Shown piece by piece: positions 24,109 to 37,073 of a stretch of DNA of 64,000 nucleotides. Below the pieces are notes generated by a model. The model was not told the origin of the DNA. It made no database searches and worked only from the letters and a program-made list of their open reading frames with translations. Made by a program: the position numbers and the translations under genes. The DNA is from Onchocerca volvulus (Eukaryota > Nematoda > Chromadorea > Rhabditida > Onchocercidae), in NCBI GenBank assembly GCA_000499405.2, contig HG738139.1:3624713-3688712 (forward strand), in the 5' to 3' direction. How positions within the stretch are numbered: position 1 is the first letter of the stretch; each line of letters starts with the position of its first letter.

Positions 24109-25768
24109 AATTTCAGGATGAAGCCTCCACGATTATTTCGTTGTTGTCCATCTTCCAGATATATAAAAACTCAATGGAACTCAGTGAAAAAGAAAATTGA
24201 CTAGCAAACTAAAAAAAAGATTTACACCTTAAGTTGTTTGAGAGACCTGAAAATTTCAGGAGTCCAGTGAATTTAAAAATTAGAGAATGGGCAGAACGAT
24301 CGGTTTTAATCAATAGGCTCAATAAAATACTTCCAATGTTATAGGAATTATATCAGTTGACCTAGTGGCATTTCTTTCTGTACACTGGTTTGTGTCATAT
24401 TAATTTTGTTTGTATATCGAAGTACCATGCTCGTTTGTGTTTATTTTTTTCAAAAAATAAATGAATTCACAGTTGGCGAATCAACTTGCATAATTTATTG
24501 CTGTAAAATTTGCAAAAACTCCAAGTATGTATTGCTTATATACATGAAATTTTTCAAATTAAAGAAGTTGATAGATTTGTCGGCTGTATTTAAAGCAGGA
24601 GAAATATTCGGAGTTATTCTCCGGATTATTTCAGCCCAGTTCACTAATTTAAATGATAATTCATATCAAGAAATCACAGCTTTCTCCTTCAGTGTACTAC
24701 CAACTATTTTTAAGGTACCACAAAAATCCCACTTTTTATTTGTCGCAATTTTGTAGTTTTAAAGACGATAAAAACAATGAAATTGCTGTATATTTAGTAA
24801 ATGGTTGCAATACATATTTGGAGTTCTCATTCTTGTTTGATTTTGCTACTCGAATCACTTTTTTTTATCAATTTCGAGTTTTTCTTTTTTTCTCATGAGA
24901 AACTTTGTAAAATTTTGAATTGTTTGCATTTCAAATTTTTTTTTTTTAATTTCATATGAATATATCTTCACATTCTACATCTGTTTTTTCCTTTTCCATA
25001 TATATTATGTATATGTATATCATTGGTCTCATTCTTCATTTTTCATTTTTTTGTTTGAGACCTATAGATCTACATATATTCTGTATGTGCATTGCATTGT
25101 TGTACTTTTTTTTTTCACGATAGATCTCTTTCAGTTTTAAAATGAAAAATTATTTTCCCAAAACAGCCATTTTTTTTTCTCCCATTTTGAATAGAATTAT
25201 TGATAAAAAAGTTGAAAATTACTAATTGACATCCTTTTTTGTGGAAAAAATGAAACAAACAATGATTTTAAAATAAAAATAATGGATAAATTCGATAGTT
25301 TTTTATGGAATTTGGTAAATAGATAATTATTTTATGGAAGCTGTATCATAAAAATAAACAAATCATTTTATTTCCACATAGATTTGATTTTATTTTTCTT
25401 TTTTTTTCTTTTTTTTGTTTTTGGTTTTTTTTGTTTTTTTTGTTTTTTGTTTTTTTTTTGTTACTATTACTGTTTGCACTTCTTAGTTTTTTTTTTTTTT
25501 GTCAATAAATTTGCATTTAGAAAAGAAAAAGAAAAAAACGAATCTTTTATTCGTGTAGAATGATTATATTGTCGTTTTGGTTCTTACTATTACGATTATC
25601 ATTATTATCACTGATAAACTTACAGTTAATCAATTGCTGTCCTAATTTGATCAACAATAAAGCACATAGGGATAGGAAACCATTTATGTCAAATTTTTCA
25701 ATTTTAATTTTTGTCTTCAAATACAAATACAAAATGGAATATAAATGTATATTTGATGATGAGAAGTT
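24109..25768. other. Convergent intergenic spacer, no gene
   Basis: Between the 3' ends of the eIF4B-like gene and the minus-strand coiled-coil gene. It contains long T-rich stretches with TTTTTTG periodicity (25,395-25,500). No conserved coding sequence recognised. Confidence 0.55.
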
Positions 25769-28075
25769 TCATTTGATAGCCATTATTGTTTTTCGAGCAG
25801 AAAAATTATTTGAATTAATTGCCATCAAATCATCAATACCTTTAATACCTGTAAAATATCCGGAACCGTTCGGGATTTTCGAAAAAATATAGTGAATTTT
25901 AGAGAAAGAAGAAGTGATGGAAGTATTTAATTAAATTTTTATTTAAACAAAATAACATTTATTGAAATAAATCCTAAATCCTAAATTTAGAATGTTGAAG
26001 TATCATTATGGCAAAAGTGAGAAAATAGATTAAATTTTTGATAAATTTACTAATTTAGTAATACTATTTACTTTGAAGTCTACGATTTAAAATTAAAATA
26101 ATCAATTTTGATGTACTTACCGTTGAGTAAAGTTAAATCATTTTCAATACTCTTAATTAATTGTTCGCGTCGAACGAAATTGTTAGCATTTGCATACATC
26201 ATTTTCTTGTGTTTATCAAGCTATAATAATCATAAAATCACTTTTATTTGCTTAGTAAATTCAAATTTGATAGTTTCAGAATTTTTACAAAAAAGTTTGC
26301 GAATTTTGGTAAAATATCGTAATACAATCTTTGTTGAAGGGATCAAATGGCATAATGGATCATGCATTAAGAAAGTATGAATATGAAAACTGATAAAACT
26401 TCCCAACAAAAAGTTGAATTATAAAATTCTTCCGGATTCAAACACTTCGAGAAGGTTATACAGATTTTCTTAGTTGATTACTTCTTACAAGTCTTTTTAA
26501 TTTCGATTATAAACTAATGGATTCTTTTTGACAAATTCAGGAATATTACTCTAATAGAAATTTGTTTAGTTTCGAAATGTTTAGTCGGAATAGTGGAATT
26601 TTGAATGAATAAAACTTCAGTTTTTGAACTCTTTTATGCGAAACCTTATTTTTGATAATCGAATGATCGATCCTACGAGGTACAGTACCACCGGACATTC
26701 GTTCCGATATAGCTTCAATATATTGAATTCGTTTCTCCAATGGTACCCATTTCCAGGTGCAAAATATTCGATCGATTTGTTTTTGACGAGTAATTCGTCG
26801 GAACTGTAAATAATTTGGAATGGTTTCGATATAAATGGTTCAACTGGATTTAATTTAATTCCAATTTGGGTACTTAAGAAGTTAGTAATGTCTCAAATTT
26901 TCTAGTTCAAATTAGTTCTATTCTGGTATTGTAAGATTCCTTATAAAATAATCGATTAAAAAAGCATATATAAAATAAAAACAGAGTAATTCTCAAACAA
27001 ATTGTTGAATGACGACAGCAGCACGATTTTTCTTTTCTTCATGATGTTTTTGGAGGACAGCATCCATTCCTGACGATGATACTTCATTTAATTTCAAATG
27101 TTGTCGGAGATAAGTTTTAACATTTGAAGCATTCATTCGTGAGATCGTTTCATACTTCATCATTTCATATGCTTTAGTCTGTCGAACTTCTTCCAATTTA
27201 CGCAGTATTTCTCCACTTGATTTCAACAGTTGATCATGTTTCTTTATAGATTTACTATAAATTAAAAATCTTTTTTTTTTTTTTGAGTTTAAAATCTTAA
27301 TTCAAAAAGAGCTTTGGGTAAAATTTTTTGCATTATTTTAATCTCAGCAATATCTGACTTTTTTTTTTCGGATTACTGGAAATTTGAAATTTAATAATGT
27401 AAATGTTGATAATTTTTATTTAAATTTCGAAATTGTAATTCAAATAAAATTTTACTCACTTGGTCTAATTTTTATTTAAATTTCGAAATTGTAATTCAAA
27501 TAAAATTTTACTCACTTGGTCGAATTTCCATCCAGTTGTATATCATTGACTAAATTGTTCATATCGGCCAATTTCGATTCTTGATATTTGCAGTACATAC
27601 GGATAAATCCAGGCTCAGAGTCTCATTAGATTTTTATCGAACTTAATTTTATCTCGTTTAAATTAAAGATTCTTATTAAATTAGAAATGAAAAAATCGTG
27701 TGGATAAAGGGAGGAAACAATAGTTTTGAAAAACTTACTATTTTTGAACTAGAATTTTGCTAGATTTAATAATTTCAATCATGCGAAAACGATAAGGATT
27801 TATTAAGGATAAATATGAGTTGCTTAGTAACCAAATCTTTACCTTACGCATCATATAAACTGTCTTTAGTTGGTCGATTTTATTCTTCAAATTGTTGACT
27901 TTCAGATATGACAAATCAATGTAAGTTACATTCAACAATCACACATTATGGAGTAATATAGATCTTTCAATCGATCAATCCTTCTGGAATCAATTTTATC
28001 AGAACTATGGAACAAACCCATCGAAATAGTAATCAATTCTTGAGGAAGTTCGTTATGTGATGTCTTTTTTTCTCT
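25769..28075 (-). CDS. Unidentified coiled-coil protein with one IQ motif
   Basis: I do not recognise the family. Exons that join in frame, in coding order: about 27908-27843 (start uncertain), 27613-27516, 27254-26999, 26803-26645, 26220-26121, 25848-25769 (stop). A further likely upstream exon lies at about 28070-27945 (ELPQELITISMGLFHSSDKI). The protein is rich in K/E/Q with predicted helices (VNNLKNKIDQLKTVYMMRK; GEILRKLEEVRQTKAYEMMK). The exon junction 26999/26803 creates VVIQQFFRRITRQ, which fits the calmodulin-binding IQ motif (IQxxxR...R). The end is GIKGIDDLMAINSNNFS...MAIK. No membrane segment. The gene runs head to head with KAP3, whose start at 28195 is close by. The 5' end is the least certain part. 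A role in calmodulin binding is inference from the motif only. Confidence 0.6.
27410..27521 (-). repeat. Perfect 56-bp tandem duplication carrying a splice donor
   Basis: 27410-27465 and 27466-27521 are identical over 56 bases. On the minus strand each copy contains GACCAA followed by GTGAGTAAAATTT, so the 5' splice site of the coiled-coil gene intron is present twice in tandem. Confidence 0.95.
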
Positions 28076-28194
28076 CGAGCATTATCATTTATTATGTCTT
28101 AACTGATTATAATTTACGTCGTCATTAAAAAAGAAAATTACGAAATTGATTGAATACTGAACAACACTGCTACAAATAATCATTTAGTATCGAA

Positions 28195-31100
28195 ATGAAA
28201 ATCGAGAGCATATTCTTGTAAATTGTAATAAAGAATAAACAATGAATATATGACTTTCAAATTCTAGATTAAATTTTTAATTAAATACTCGGAAAGAATT
28301 TACTTTCAGAAAAGTGAAAAATATTGAATTCGATGCGCATAATTATAGTCCGGCAATTATCATCAAATATGAATTAGAATCAGCTATGCAAAATTTAGAA
28401 GGTGCATCACTTGCTTCGCCATCAAAACGCTGCAAAAAAATGTTTGTTAATGCAATTTTTATTAAATTAATGTTACAGATTTTGGCGTATTTTAACAATC
28501 GTGAGTTTTTCAGATTTTCTTGTTGATTTTGCAAAAGTGTATAAAACTGTATAATCTTATGAAACTTTAAATAATTTGTGCTTATAGCATTCAATTGAAA
28601 GATTTGAATGAGCGAGTGGATACATTAGCTCTTGCTCGACATATTTTACAAGTTTGCCCAATAATACCGGAATGCAAGATTCGTGAATTGGAACAAATAT
28701 TATATCATTTACAAAAGCGACACAATTCAGACACTTATAAAAGTATCATTTACAAAAAAAAAAATATTGTATCACGGAAATAGTTTTTATAATCTTTATA
28801 AGAATTTTTATGATTTCTTCAGTTCCGTTGTAAATAATTAATGATTGCTACTAAAAATATAATTAGAAAATGACACTGATGATATTCTAGGTAATATAAA
28901 TTTATCAACAGAATGTCTGGATATTACATTGACATCACGAGCAAGCATGAATAACATAGAGGTAATTCTTCTTCTATCTGACCAAAAAAGTCGAGATTTC
29001 AGAATTTATATTTTTGAAAACATTACTTTTTGAGCGTGTACAAACTTTTTAAGATAAGCAAAAAACTGGAATTAAGAGATCTTATTAGAAGATAAATAAG
29101 GCAAGAAAATACTTTTATCAAAATTTTCTACCTGGAATTGGATAAAAGTTGATGGTGAGATCCTTGATAAAAAAGATAAATCTGGTCATTCTATATTCTC
29201 TATGATTCCAAGTAAATTTTCAGTAGATCGAAAGTAACTTTAAATTATTTAGATTATATTCAATTATATAAATTATATCCGAAGTGATAACTTTAAATTA
29301 AATTATTATATTTGAAAATAATGACTTTAAATTATATTCAAATCGAAGGTAGCGACTTTAAATAGCACCCAAAAACTATTCGAAAATCTAAATAAAAATG
29401 ACACACCTTTAATCGTCATTAACCTTTTTTTTTGCTTAATTATTTAATTCGAATAGTTTAGCTTTCCTTATCCATACAATCCTATCACTTCAAGCATAAA
29501 TTTCATCCATTGCTGGTCAAAAATGATTAAATATTTTTAGGATTATATCGAAATGCTTTATGACGAAGTTCCGGAAAAGACAAAGGCAGCAGCTTTATTT
29601 CTCGAGCTTAGTCAGAATCATGGGAAGTTGCAGCAACTTATCGAAAACGGTAATACAATTGCAAATTCCGATATTTTCTTGGTTTGCATATTTCTTTGCA
29701 TAACCTGAAATACTTATTTTACTTACTGTTTTAATGTACTTTAACTTAATTTCAGAAGTACTGATGGGTGCACTCGTACGTGTATTACGAGATGATTGGA
29801 AGAAAAGTTTTGAACTTGCTACTAATATTCTTACAATGCTTTATAATTTTTCCATTTATACCAATTTCCATCAAATTCTTGCGCATCATAAAGTTTGTTT
29901 TTGCTAATTATTGTTTATATTTAATTTGAAGATATATTACGTCCATAAAAGAATTTGCATTTTTGAGAATTTCTGTTGAAATTTTGAATATTTCAAGAAA
30001 TTTTCATTTGCAAATGCGAAAAGTGGTAAAACATTATGTGTAAATCGGGAGAAAGATCATTTTAAAGTCTGTATAAGATGTACAATTATAATAGTTCCCA
30101 TCTAGATTGGTTCTCTATCGATTCAAATTGTTGATTATGGATTGAAACGTTGGGAAGCATGGAAAGTAGAGGCATGCCAAAGTGATGAATGTACCACACG
30201 TCGTCTTAATCTCGCAATTCGTAAACAACAACAACTAATTGCTGGTCATTTTTTGAATTTTCTTGAAATGGCTATAAAAAATTGTTAGAAAAAAAAAGTA
30301 TTTTATTTCATTAAGGGATAGACATTAAAATTATAAAAAATTTAGAAATTGTTTTACAGTATGTTTAAATTTGTTGCTGAATTTGGCTGAAGATATTAAA
30401 GTTGAAATGAAAATGGTCAATCGACAGATAGTTCCATTGCTGTCGAAATGTATACAGGATCGTGATGCCGTTTTATCACTACTTTTATGTGCTACCAGTT
30501 TTTTGCTCAAATTAAGCATTTATGTTGAAAATAAGGAAGCGCTGGTATGTATTTATTGACAAAGTTAAAACATATATTTGAGAGTAGCTAGTTTTGAGTA
30601 TCATGTCGAAATCTGAGTCTTTAAATTTTTATATCATGATCTTTTTCTTTTATTTCGTATTATAATCTTTTCTTCTTATTTTTCATCTTTCAACAAAAAC
30701 TGTAGATAAACGGTCGCATCATGGAAAGTATATCTTCGTTATTTCCAATAAACAATGGAACTCTACGGCATAGAGCTGTTCAACTGTTGTTCAATTTGTC
30801 ATTTATACCATCTCTTCGTGATCAAATGGTTTCTGTTGGCTTTATTTCTCACATAGCACCCTTAATTGATGGTAATTTTTTTCATTAACTAGAAATAAAT
30901 TATCAAATGGAAGTTTCCATTTCTGATTACATTAGATTCGAATATTTTTCATGAGAAATTAGCATCAAAAATATAATATGTGTTGAATCCAGAGAATAGG
31001 CATTCTAATGAAGAAAATAAGCGAAATATAAAGGAAATAATTACCTTTTGTTGATGAACAAGTGATGTTTATTGGAAACTTTTAAACTTTTATTGATTTG

Positions 31101-33167
31101 ATTTAATGGCTTTGCTTTTTCCGGAGATAGAAGTGCCTTGAAACTTCTTTATCAATTAAGTATCAATGATGATGCCAAAGCAATGATTACCTATACCGAC
31201 GCTTTACAAAATGTAAGTCACATCAGATAAGCAATCGCATGACTAAAGAAAATAGTGAATATTCATTATGATGAATAATTGTGTGGAAAAAATAATCTGG
31301 AATTAGACTCGTCTATGCCAAAATCATAAGGAGAATGATTCTGAGATATGTTAAATATTTTTTTTATTTGAATATTTGAATTTCCAGAATATACTGAATT
31401 CAGGGTAGTAATATTCTATAAAGAAGACAAATAGAACAAGTGGCTACTTATATGTTCAATTTAATTAATCGAATTTAAGATTTCTGATACTTAGAGATGC
31501 TATGTTTTATCAGCTTTTATATTACAGCTAATGCGCATATTGTTAACTAATAATTGTTCGAATATAGTGAAAGCAATTTTGGTAAATATTACATTGGAGA
31601 AACGTAATGCTCAATTGCTTTGTGGTAATGATGGTGAAGGACTTAATTTATTAATCGATGCGGCTTTAAGTCAAAAAGATCTATTATTACTGAAAATAAT
31701 ACGCAATATTGCAATTCACAGTGGTCCTACACAAGCAATGTTTTCGGTAAATGAAAATTTATTGAATTGAAATACTTATTGAGTAATTCTTTTAAGCATA
31801 TGCAAAAAGAATACTGTTATCGTTCTTGGAGCGAAAAATTAAATCTTAAAATTAGCAGATTTTCCAGTCTTTTTAATTTTTTCTCATAGTATAATATATG
31901 AATATTGAAACAAATGGTCCAAAAAATCTTTTTACAACATGTTAAAAAAAAGCTTGTTTTTTTCGTTATAATAATCATTTACAGAAATGGGCTATTCGTT
32001 TTCTCGAAATTGTGGTGGATAAAAAGCATGAGAAAGGGCTTGATTTATTTGCCTTCGAATGTTTGGGTATTGTCAATCAATTGACCAGCGTTGACTGGGC
32101 ATTGTTAGCTGAGCAAGTTTCACTTATTCCATGGATTGAGAATAATCTGAAAGGACAGTTAAAATCTCAGTCGGATCAACTGTTGCAGGTTGGGTAAATA
32201 TTTATAAAGAAAAATTTCCAATAGAAGAAGGAGAATAAAGTGGGAAAGATATGATGTATTAAAAGCAAAAGAAAGCACGGGTCTTGGATTTTACTTCATT
32301 AATTATATTCTTATTCTAGGTAATTATTCTGTGTGGAACAATGGCTCGACAATTAAATGCGGCTCGTTTGATAGTGCCACTCACAGATCAGCTGATAGAA
32401 TTATTGACAGGTACTAATTTCCTAATCTTTACAAGTAAATATTTCCTGAAGGCACTTTAATAAGAACAATCAAAATATAATGTTTACTAATCTTGTTTCA
32501 TTGTAATTTATAAAAAGATTTTTAAAAAACATTTCATGTAAATTTTGCTCACATGCTATCCTTTTTTTAATGGGAAAGTTATCATTTTCTTGAATTTTTT
32601 AATTTTAGCTCATCAAGAAGATGATGAAATAGTCATACAAATAATATACATCTTTTATGCCATACTAACACATGAAGAACTCAGCGAAAGTATTATGGGT
32701 GGAAGTGCACAAATTGGTGCTTATCTTATCGATCTAATGCACGACAAAAATGTGCCTATTCGTGCAATATGTGATCGTGCGCTTTCCATTATTGCTGTAA
32801 GTTTTAATATTTTAAGTAATTGAAATAAAATATATGTTGAAGTAATGCAAAACAATTTCATTAAATACAATATTTAAATATTGTAAAATAAATATATTAA
32901 AGTAATGCAACTCTATTTATTGTTTATAACTGTGTAATATTTTTTCAGGAACATAGTGAAGAATGGGCTCGGAAGATGGATACTGAGCGCTTCCGTTGGC
33001 ATAATTTACAATGGTTGGAAATGGTTGCTGAAGGCAATAGTGTAACGTCAAGTGATTCGATAATTTCTGGTTCAACAGATATTTATAGCGAAGTATTCGG
33101 TGCCGAAGATATTCTTGGTGATGCATCACCGGATATTTCTATTACACGTGCAAATAATGACTTTTAA
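28195..33167 (+). CDS. KAP3: Kinesin-associated protein 3 (KAP), kinesin-2 non-motor subunit
   Basis: KAP joins the two kinesin-2 motor chains to cargo, notably in intraflagellar transport in sensory cilia. Fifteen exons join in frame (715 residues; C. elegans KAP-1 is of similar size): 28195-28217, 28310-28441, 28588-28742, 28867-28961, 29541-29649, 29756-29892, 30106-30244, 30360-30544, 30706-30871, 31127-31212, 31528-31746, 31985-32188, 32320-32410, 32609-32796, 32949-33167. The first 23-base exon is inferred: it is the right phase and has an ATG and a GTAAAT donor. Family blocks seen: DYIEMLYDEVPEKTKAAALF, ALVRVLREDWKKSFELATNI, LNLLLNLAEDIKVEMKMVNR, SFLLKLSIYVENKEA, HRAVQLLFNLS, YLIDLMHDKNVPIRAICDRA, and WARKMDTERFRWHNLQWLEM. 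Armadillo-type helical repeats fill the body. The tail after the WHNLQW block is short compared with human KAP3. Orthology is very safe. Confidence 0.95.
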
Positions 33168-34300
33168 AGTTTTCAAAATATTCATAAGTTATTTAAGAAG
33201 TTTTTTTAAAAGCTTCTGTAGATTTTTAAATATTAACTTCTGTTTTACTTTAAGCCATTGTAGATATATAAAGTATTATTGTTATTACTGGACCAATAAT
33301 CATGTAACTTTCATTAATAGACGATCTCGTCTCAGTAATTCACTAGTCATCAGTGTCTTCATTACCTCATGTATAACATTTTAAATATTTGTATTATGTT
33401 TGCATTAATATAATTCTATGTTTTTTGGAAATTTAAGAAAAATTGAAGAAGAGCTGAATCAAGATTTAAGCTATTCTCCAGTTCTTATTCTCCAAGGATT
33501 CTCATTCCTCTTCTTTTAGTTTTGATTCTCTTTGATTTCTTTCGTTTAATGTTCATAATTTGATGGAAACATGTATAAAAATATGATTCTTTATAAATTT
33601 AGTTGCAATATTAAGATTAGCAGTAAAATTATCTGCAAAATACCATTATGAATGGATTGAATGCAAAAATAAATAAAAGCAAATATCAAATGCAGAGATT
33701 ATTTACTGGCCATCGGTGATGAGTACACTTTCTTGAACATTTGAAATTTTTCCAGAAAAAAGAATGAAGGAAAATTTGTAGAGATGTCAAATCGAAAGTA
33801 TTTACTGGTGATTGGGAAATATTAAGACTGGATAAAAGATTCTTAGACTTCCTGTTTTGGTGATATTGGTTTTTCAAACTGTAAATTAAAGGAAAAAAAA
33901 ATGAAAATTGTCCATTAATAGATCATTGAAATCCTGAATACTTGAAATTAATGAAATTTTAAATCAAGAAATGCTAGTTGAGAATTATTAAAATTTCTCG
34001 AAAATTGCTAAAATTTCATTGAAAGTTAGAATTCCTAATTCGAAATAAAATTGAATTCAAGTCAAAATACTTGTCTTCTTTTTTTGCTAGAGTACATTTA
34101 AAATGATATATCTAAATTCAAATTAGGAACATATTAGAGTCTAAATTTCGAATACTTTACTATTGTATATTTCACTGTAAATAAGAACGATGTAAATATG
34201 ATGAATCCTACAGTAATCCACATATATTTATTAATTATTATATCAATAATTATTATATTTATTAATTATTAAATGAATATAATATGCAGAATTTTTAGTT
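33168..34300. other. Spacer between KAP3 and the ZnT6 gene
   Basis: No coding exon seen. AAATAAATAAA occurs at about 33,667. The last bases before the next ATG are a good acceptor (TTTTTAG, ending 34,298), usable for cis- or trans-splicing. Confidence 0.5.
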
Positions 34301-35666
34301 ATGGTAGCAATTACGATAGCATGGTCGAATTCGAATGTACGACAAGCTTGTATTGGAGCTATCATCTGTGGCTTATGTATATTATTCCTTATTGGTAGTG
34401 TTTCAATTACTCGATCATTAATATTAACAGCAGCTGCATGGCTTTCGGTATTTTCCTTTTTCTCATTGATATCAACGGTTATCTCTTTATCAGTAACACA
34501 GAAGCCATCAATTAATTATACGTATGGCTTTGCTCGAGCACCTGTTCTTGCTGTCTTTGCTACAACTGTTAGGTTTTGTTTTATTTGTTTATTTGACTTA
34601 TAATTTTACAGGAGTAATAGTTTTTTTACGATATTAAGAAAGACTATTAAATATAATCACTTTAAATTTCAATTGAAATTTATTAATTAGTTTTTAATGT
34701 ATGCGAAAGTTTTTCATTTATGTATGGTAATTGATTATAGATATATATAGGAAATAGTTTTACATTAAATTTAAATTTTCATAAATAATAATATAGTAAT
34801 TGGGAAAAAGAAAACTCGCTAAATTATACGATATAGATAATTATTGATATGTCGAGAAGTATAGTAAATAGGAATTTCAAAGTTTTTAATTTGTTTTTTT
34901 TTTTCTCTTAAAATGTTAATTTCAGGTGCTTGCAACTTTAGCAGCAATATTCTTGATTAAAGAAAGTATGGAGCATATTCTGGAGAATGATCATCATCTT
35001 CATCCGAATGGTTTGTATATTTTTGGTGCAATTGCAGCATCAGTTTCATTGGAAATTGCAGCTTATGGTGTAAAAAATCAACCGATACAGCATGTACTTA
35101 CGGCATCCAGTAGTTCTTCGTTGCAGGTATGCTGCTTTTGATATTTTTGCTTACTATTTGAAGGATTTTTTTGATTGGAAAATATAATTTTTTAATTTTC
35201 TTAAAATTGGAAATTCAGATTTTAATTACTATAATTTTTTTCTTTCTTTTTTTGGCAACTTGAAGATAATCTTCTAGGTGGTTGAAAATCCTTGACTTCT
35301 CAAAAGAGGAAGGAAGATGAGTAGAGAGAGAATAAGAAGCAGATGTAATGGTAATCTAAATTGAAGGAGAAAGATTCAAAAATTAAATTGAAATTAGTTG
35401 AATTTTTCCTTTTCAACAATACTGTCATTTTTCAGGAACATTTTGCTGATATTTCTCATGCGATTTGTTACGTTTTGCCTGGTCTTAGTATACTTCTATT
35501 GCCGAGATTGAATGCATTATCACTTTTGGCTTTTTTAACAACTATAGCATGTATAATTACACATTGGTAAAAAATTTCATTCCAAATTTTGCGTAATTTT
35601 ACAATTTTTTTTTGGAAGTTTAGAATATATACTAATATTTTTAAAATATATATTAATACAAATTTA

Positions 35667-35697
<31 letters not shown>

Positions 35698-37073
35698 TAA
35701 TGAATGATTCCCACATCTTTTTCCCTCCTCTTACTCGCTGCTATTTTCTCTTTCTTTTCTATTTCTTAAAGAACTTTCGGTTTGTAATTAAATATGGATT
35801 AAAATATCTTTATCTCTGCAAAAAAAAAAAAAAAAAAATATCTCTTTATCTATACGTCGAATTTTATTACAAACTACTCCACCGCATTCTATTATTATCT
35901 TTTTCCTTGAAGGTTTGTGTCAAACTTATGGTGGATTGATGCAGTTGCTACGTTAGTACTTTCAATTTGCATTTTTCTCACGATGTGGCCACTATCGAAA
36001 TATACCGGTCGAATTTTATTACAAACTACTCCACCGCATATTCACAACCAATTAGATAGGTAAGTGAGTAAAGAAATAACAATGCGATTAATTGATTTTC
36101 AGTGTTTTGGACGACATATTACGTAAATCAACTGTAAATTATTTCGTCTAAATGATTAATTTATTAGTATTATGATAATAAATCAAGTTCAATAGCAAAC
36201 TTCATTTTCAGCATATGATATAAATCCTCATATTTCTGTTCGGAGAAGTTCAAATAATTTTTAGTTCATAAATTGATTTCTTTTTTTTAAATTTAAATTT
36301 GGCCAAAATGAAAATTACATTTTTCTGGTTTCAAATTTATCATTGTTTACGAATAATTTATTCAATCTTTGATTTAGATGCATATCAGAAGCATCGACAA
36401 TAGATGGAGTTCTAGAATTGCGCTTAGCGCATTTTTGGCAATTAGATTTCACAACAATGGCTGGGACAGTTGATGTTCGTGTACGTCGAGATGCTAATGA
36501 ACAATTAGTGCTAGCTCTGGTTACCGAAAAGCTTTCTGCTGTGATCTCCATATTGACAGTGCAGGTAAAAAAGCATATTTTCTATTATTTGAAGCTAATT
36601 GGGATTCAATTTAAATATGTCAAATTTTTTTATAAACTTTATATAGAAGTTAACCTATAATCCTATTATATTTGGCAATGAAAAAATGAAGAAAATAAAA
36701 ATTCACATCAAATTTTTTCAAAAAATGTAAACAAGAATATTTCGGCAAAAATTTTTGGCATGGAGTTCTGCAAAATTTCATAGTAATCCATTTAGACCAA
36801 TAATTACCTTTAAAAAAAAAAAAGCATATGTATATAATAGAATTTAAGGAAAAAGTCTTTCAGGTTGTCAAGGATGTAGTAACAAGCTGGCAAACAACAT
36901 CTAAAACGCATTCAGTACCATACGATCTGTATCAACCTACACAATTTCTTTCTTCTAATTCATTAAAGCAATTCGATGAATCACATTATCATTCTCATTC
37001 CCATTCTCATGAACATCTACATGGCAATCATGATGAAGGTCATTTACATGATGTTCATCATACTAATCATTAA
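34301..37073 (+). CDS. SLC30A6: Zinc transporter ZnT6 (SLC30A6), TOC-1-like
   Basis: ZnT6 is a cation diffusion facilitator subunit in the early secretory pathway; in mammals it lacks its own full zinc site and works as a heterodimer with ZnT5. Six exons join in frame (380 residues): 34301-34567, 34926-35126, 35436-35566, 35913-36059, 36378-36564, 36864-37073. Seen: hydrophobic segments in exons 1-4 (for example ACIGAIICGLCILFLIGSV), the family blocks YGFARAPVLAVFATTVLATL, EHFADISHAICYVLPGLS, TGRILLQTTPPHIHNQLD, DGVLELRLAHFWQLDFTTMA, and VRVRRDANEQLVLALVTEKL in the cytosolic CTD. The C-terminus is unusual: a histidine-rich tail (HYHSHSHSHEHLHG and on to HDVHHTNH). An acceptor lies 2 bases before the chosen ATG, so SL trans-splicing or an upstream exon is possible. 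The gene is followed on the same strand by COQ7, as toc-1 and clk-1 are in C. elegans. Confidence 0.93.
35668..35693 (+). repeat. (AT)n microsatellite in ZnT6 intron 3
   Basis: A run of alternating AT within the intron between exons 3 and 4. Confidence 0.9.
35856..36039 (+). repeat. 32-bp exon segment duplicated in the preceding intron
   Basis: 35856-35887 (intron 3) and 36008-36039 (exon 4, coding RILLQTTPPH) are identical over 32 bases. The copy is 25 bases upstream of the exon 4 acceptor. Confidence 0.95.

Noticed and set aside
25560..25892. 110-codon plus-strand frame
   Set aside because: It is antisense to the last exon of the minus-strand coiled-coil gene and has no homology.
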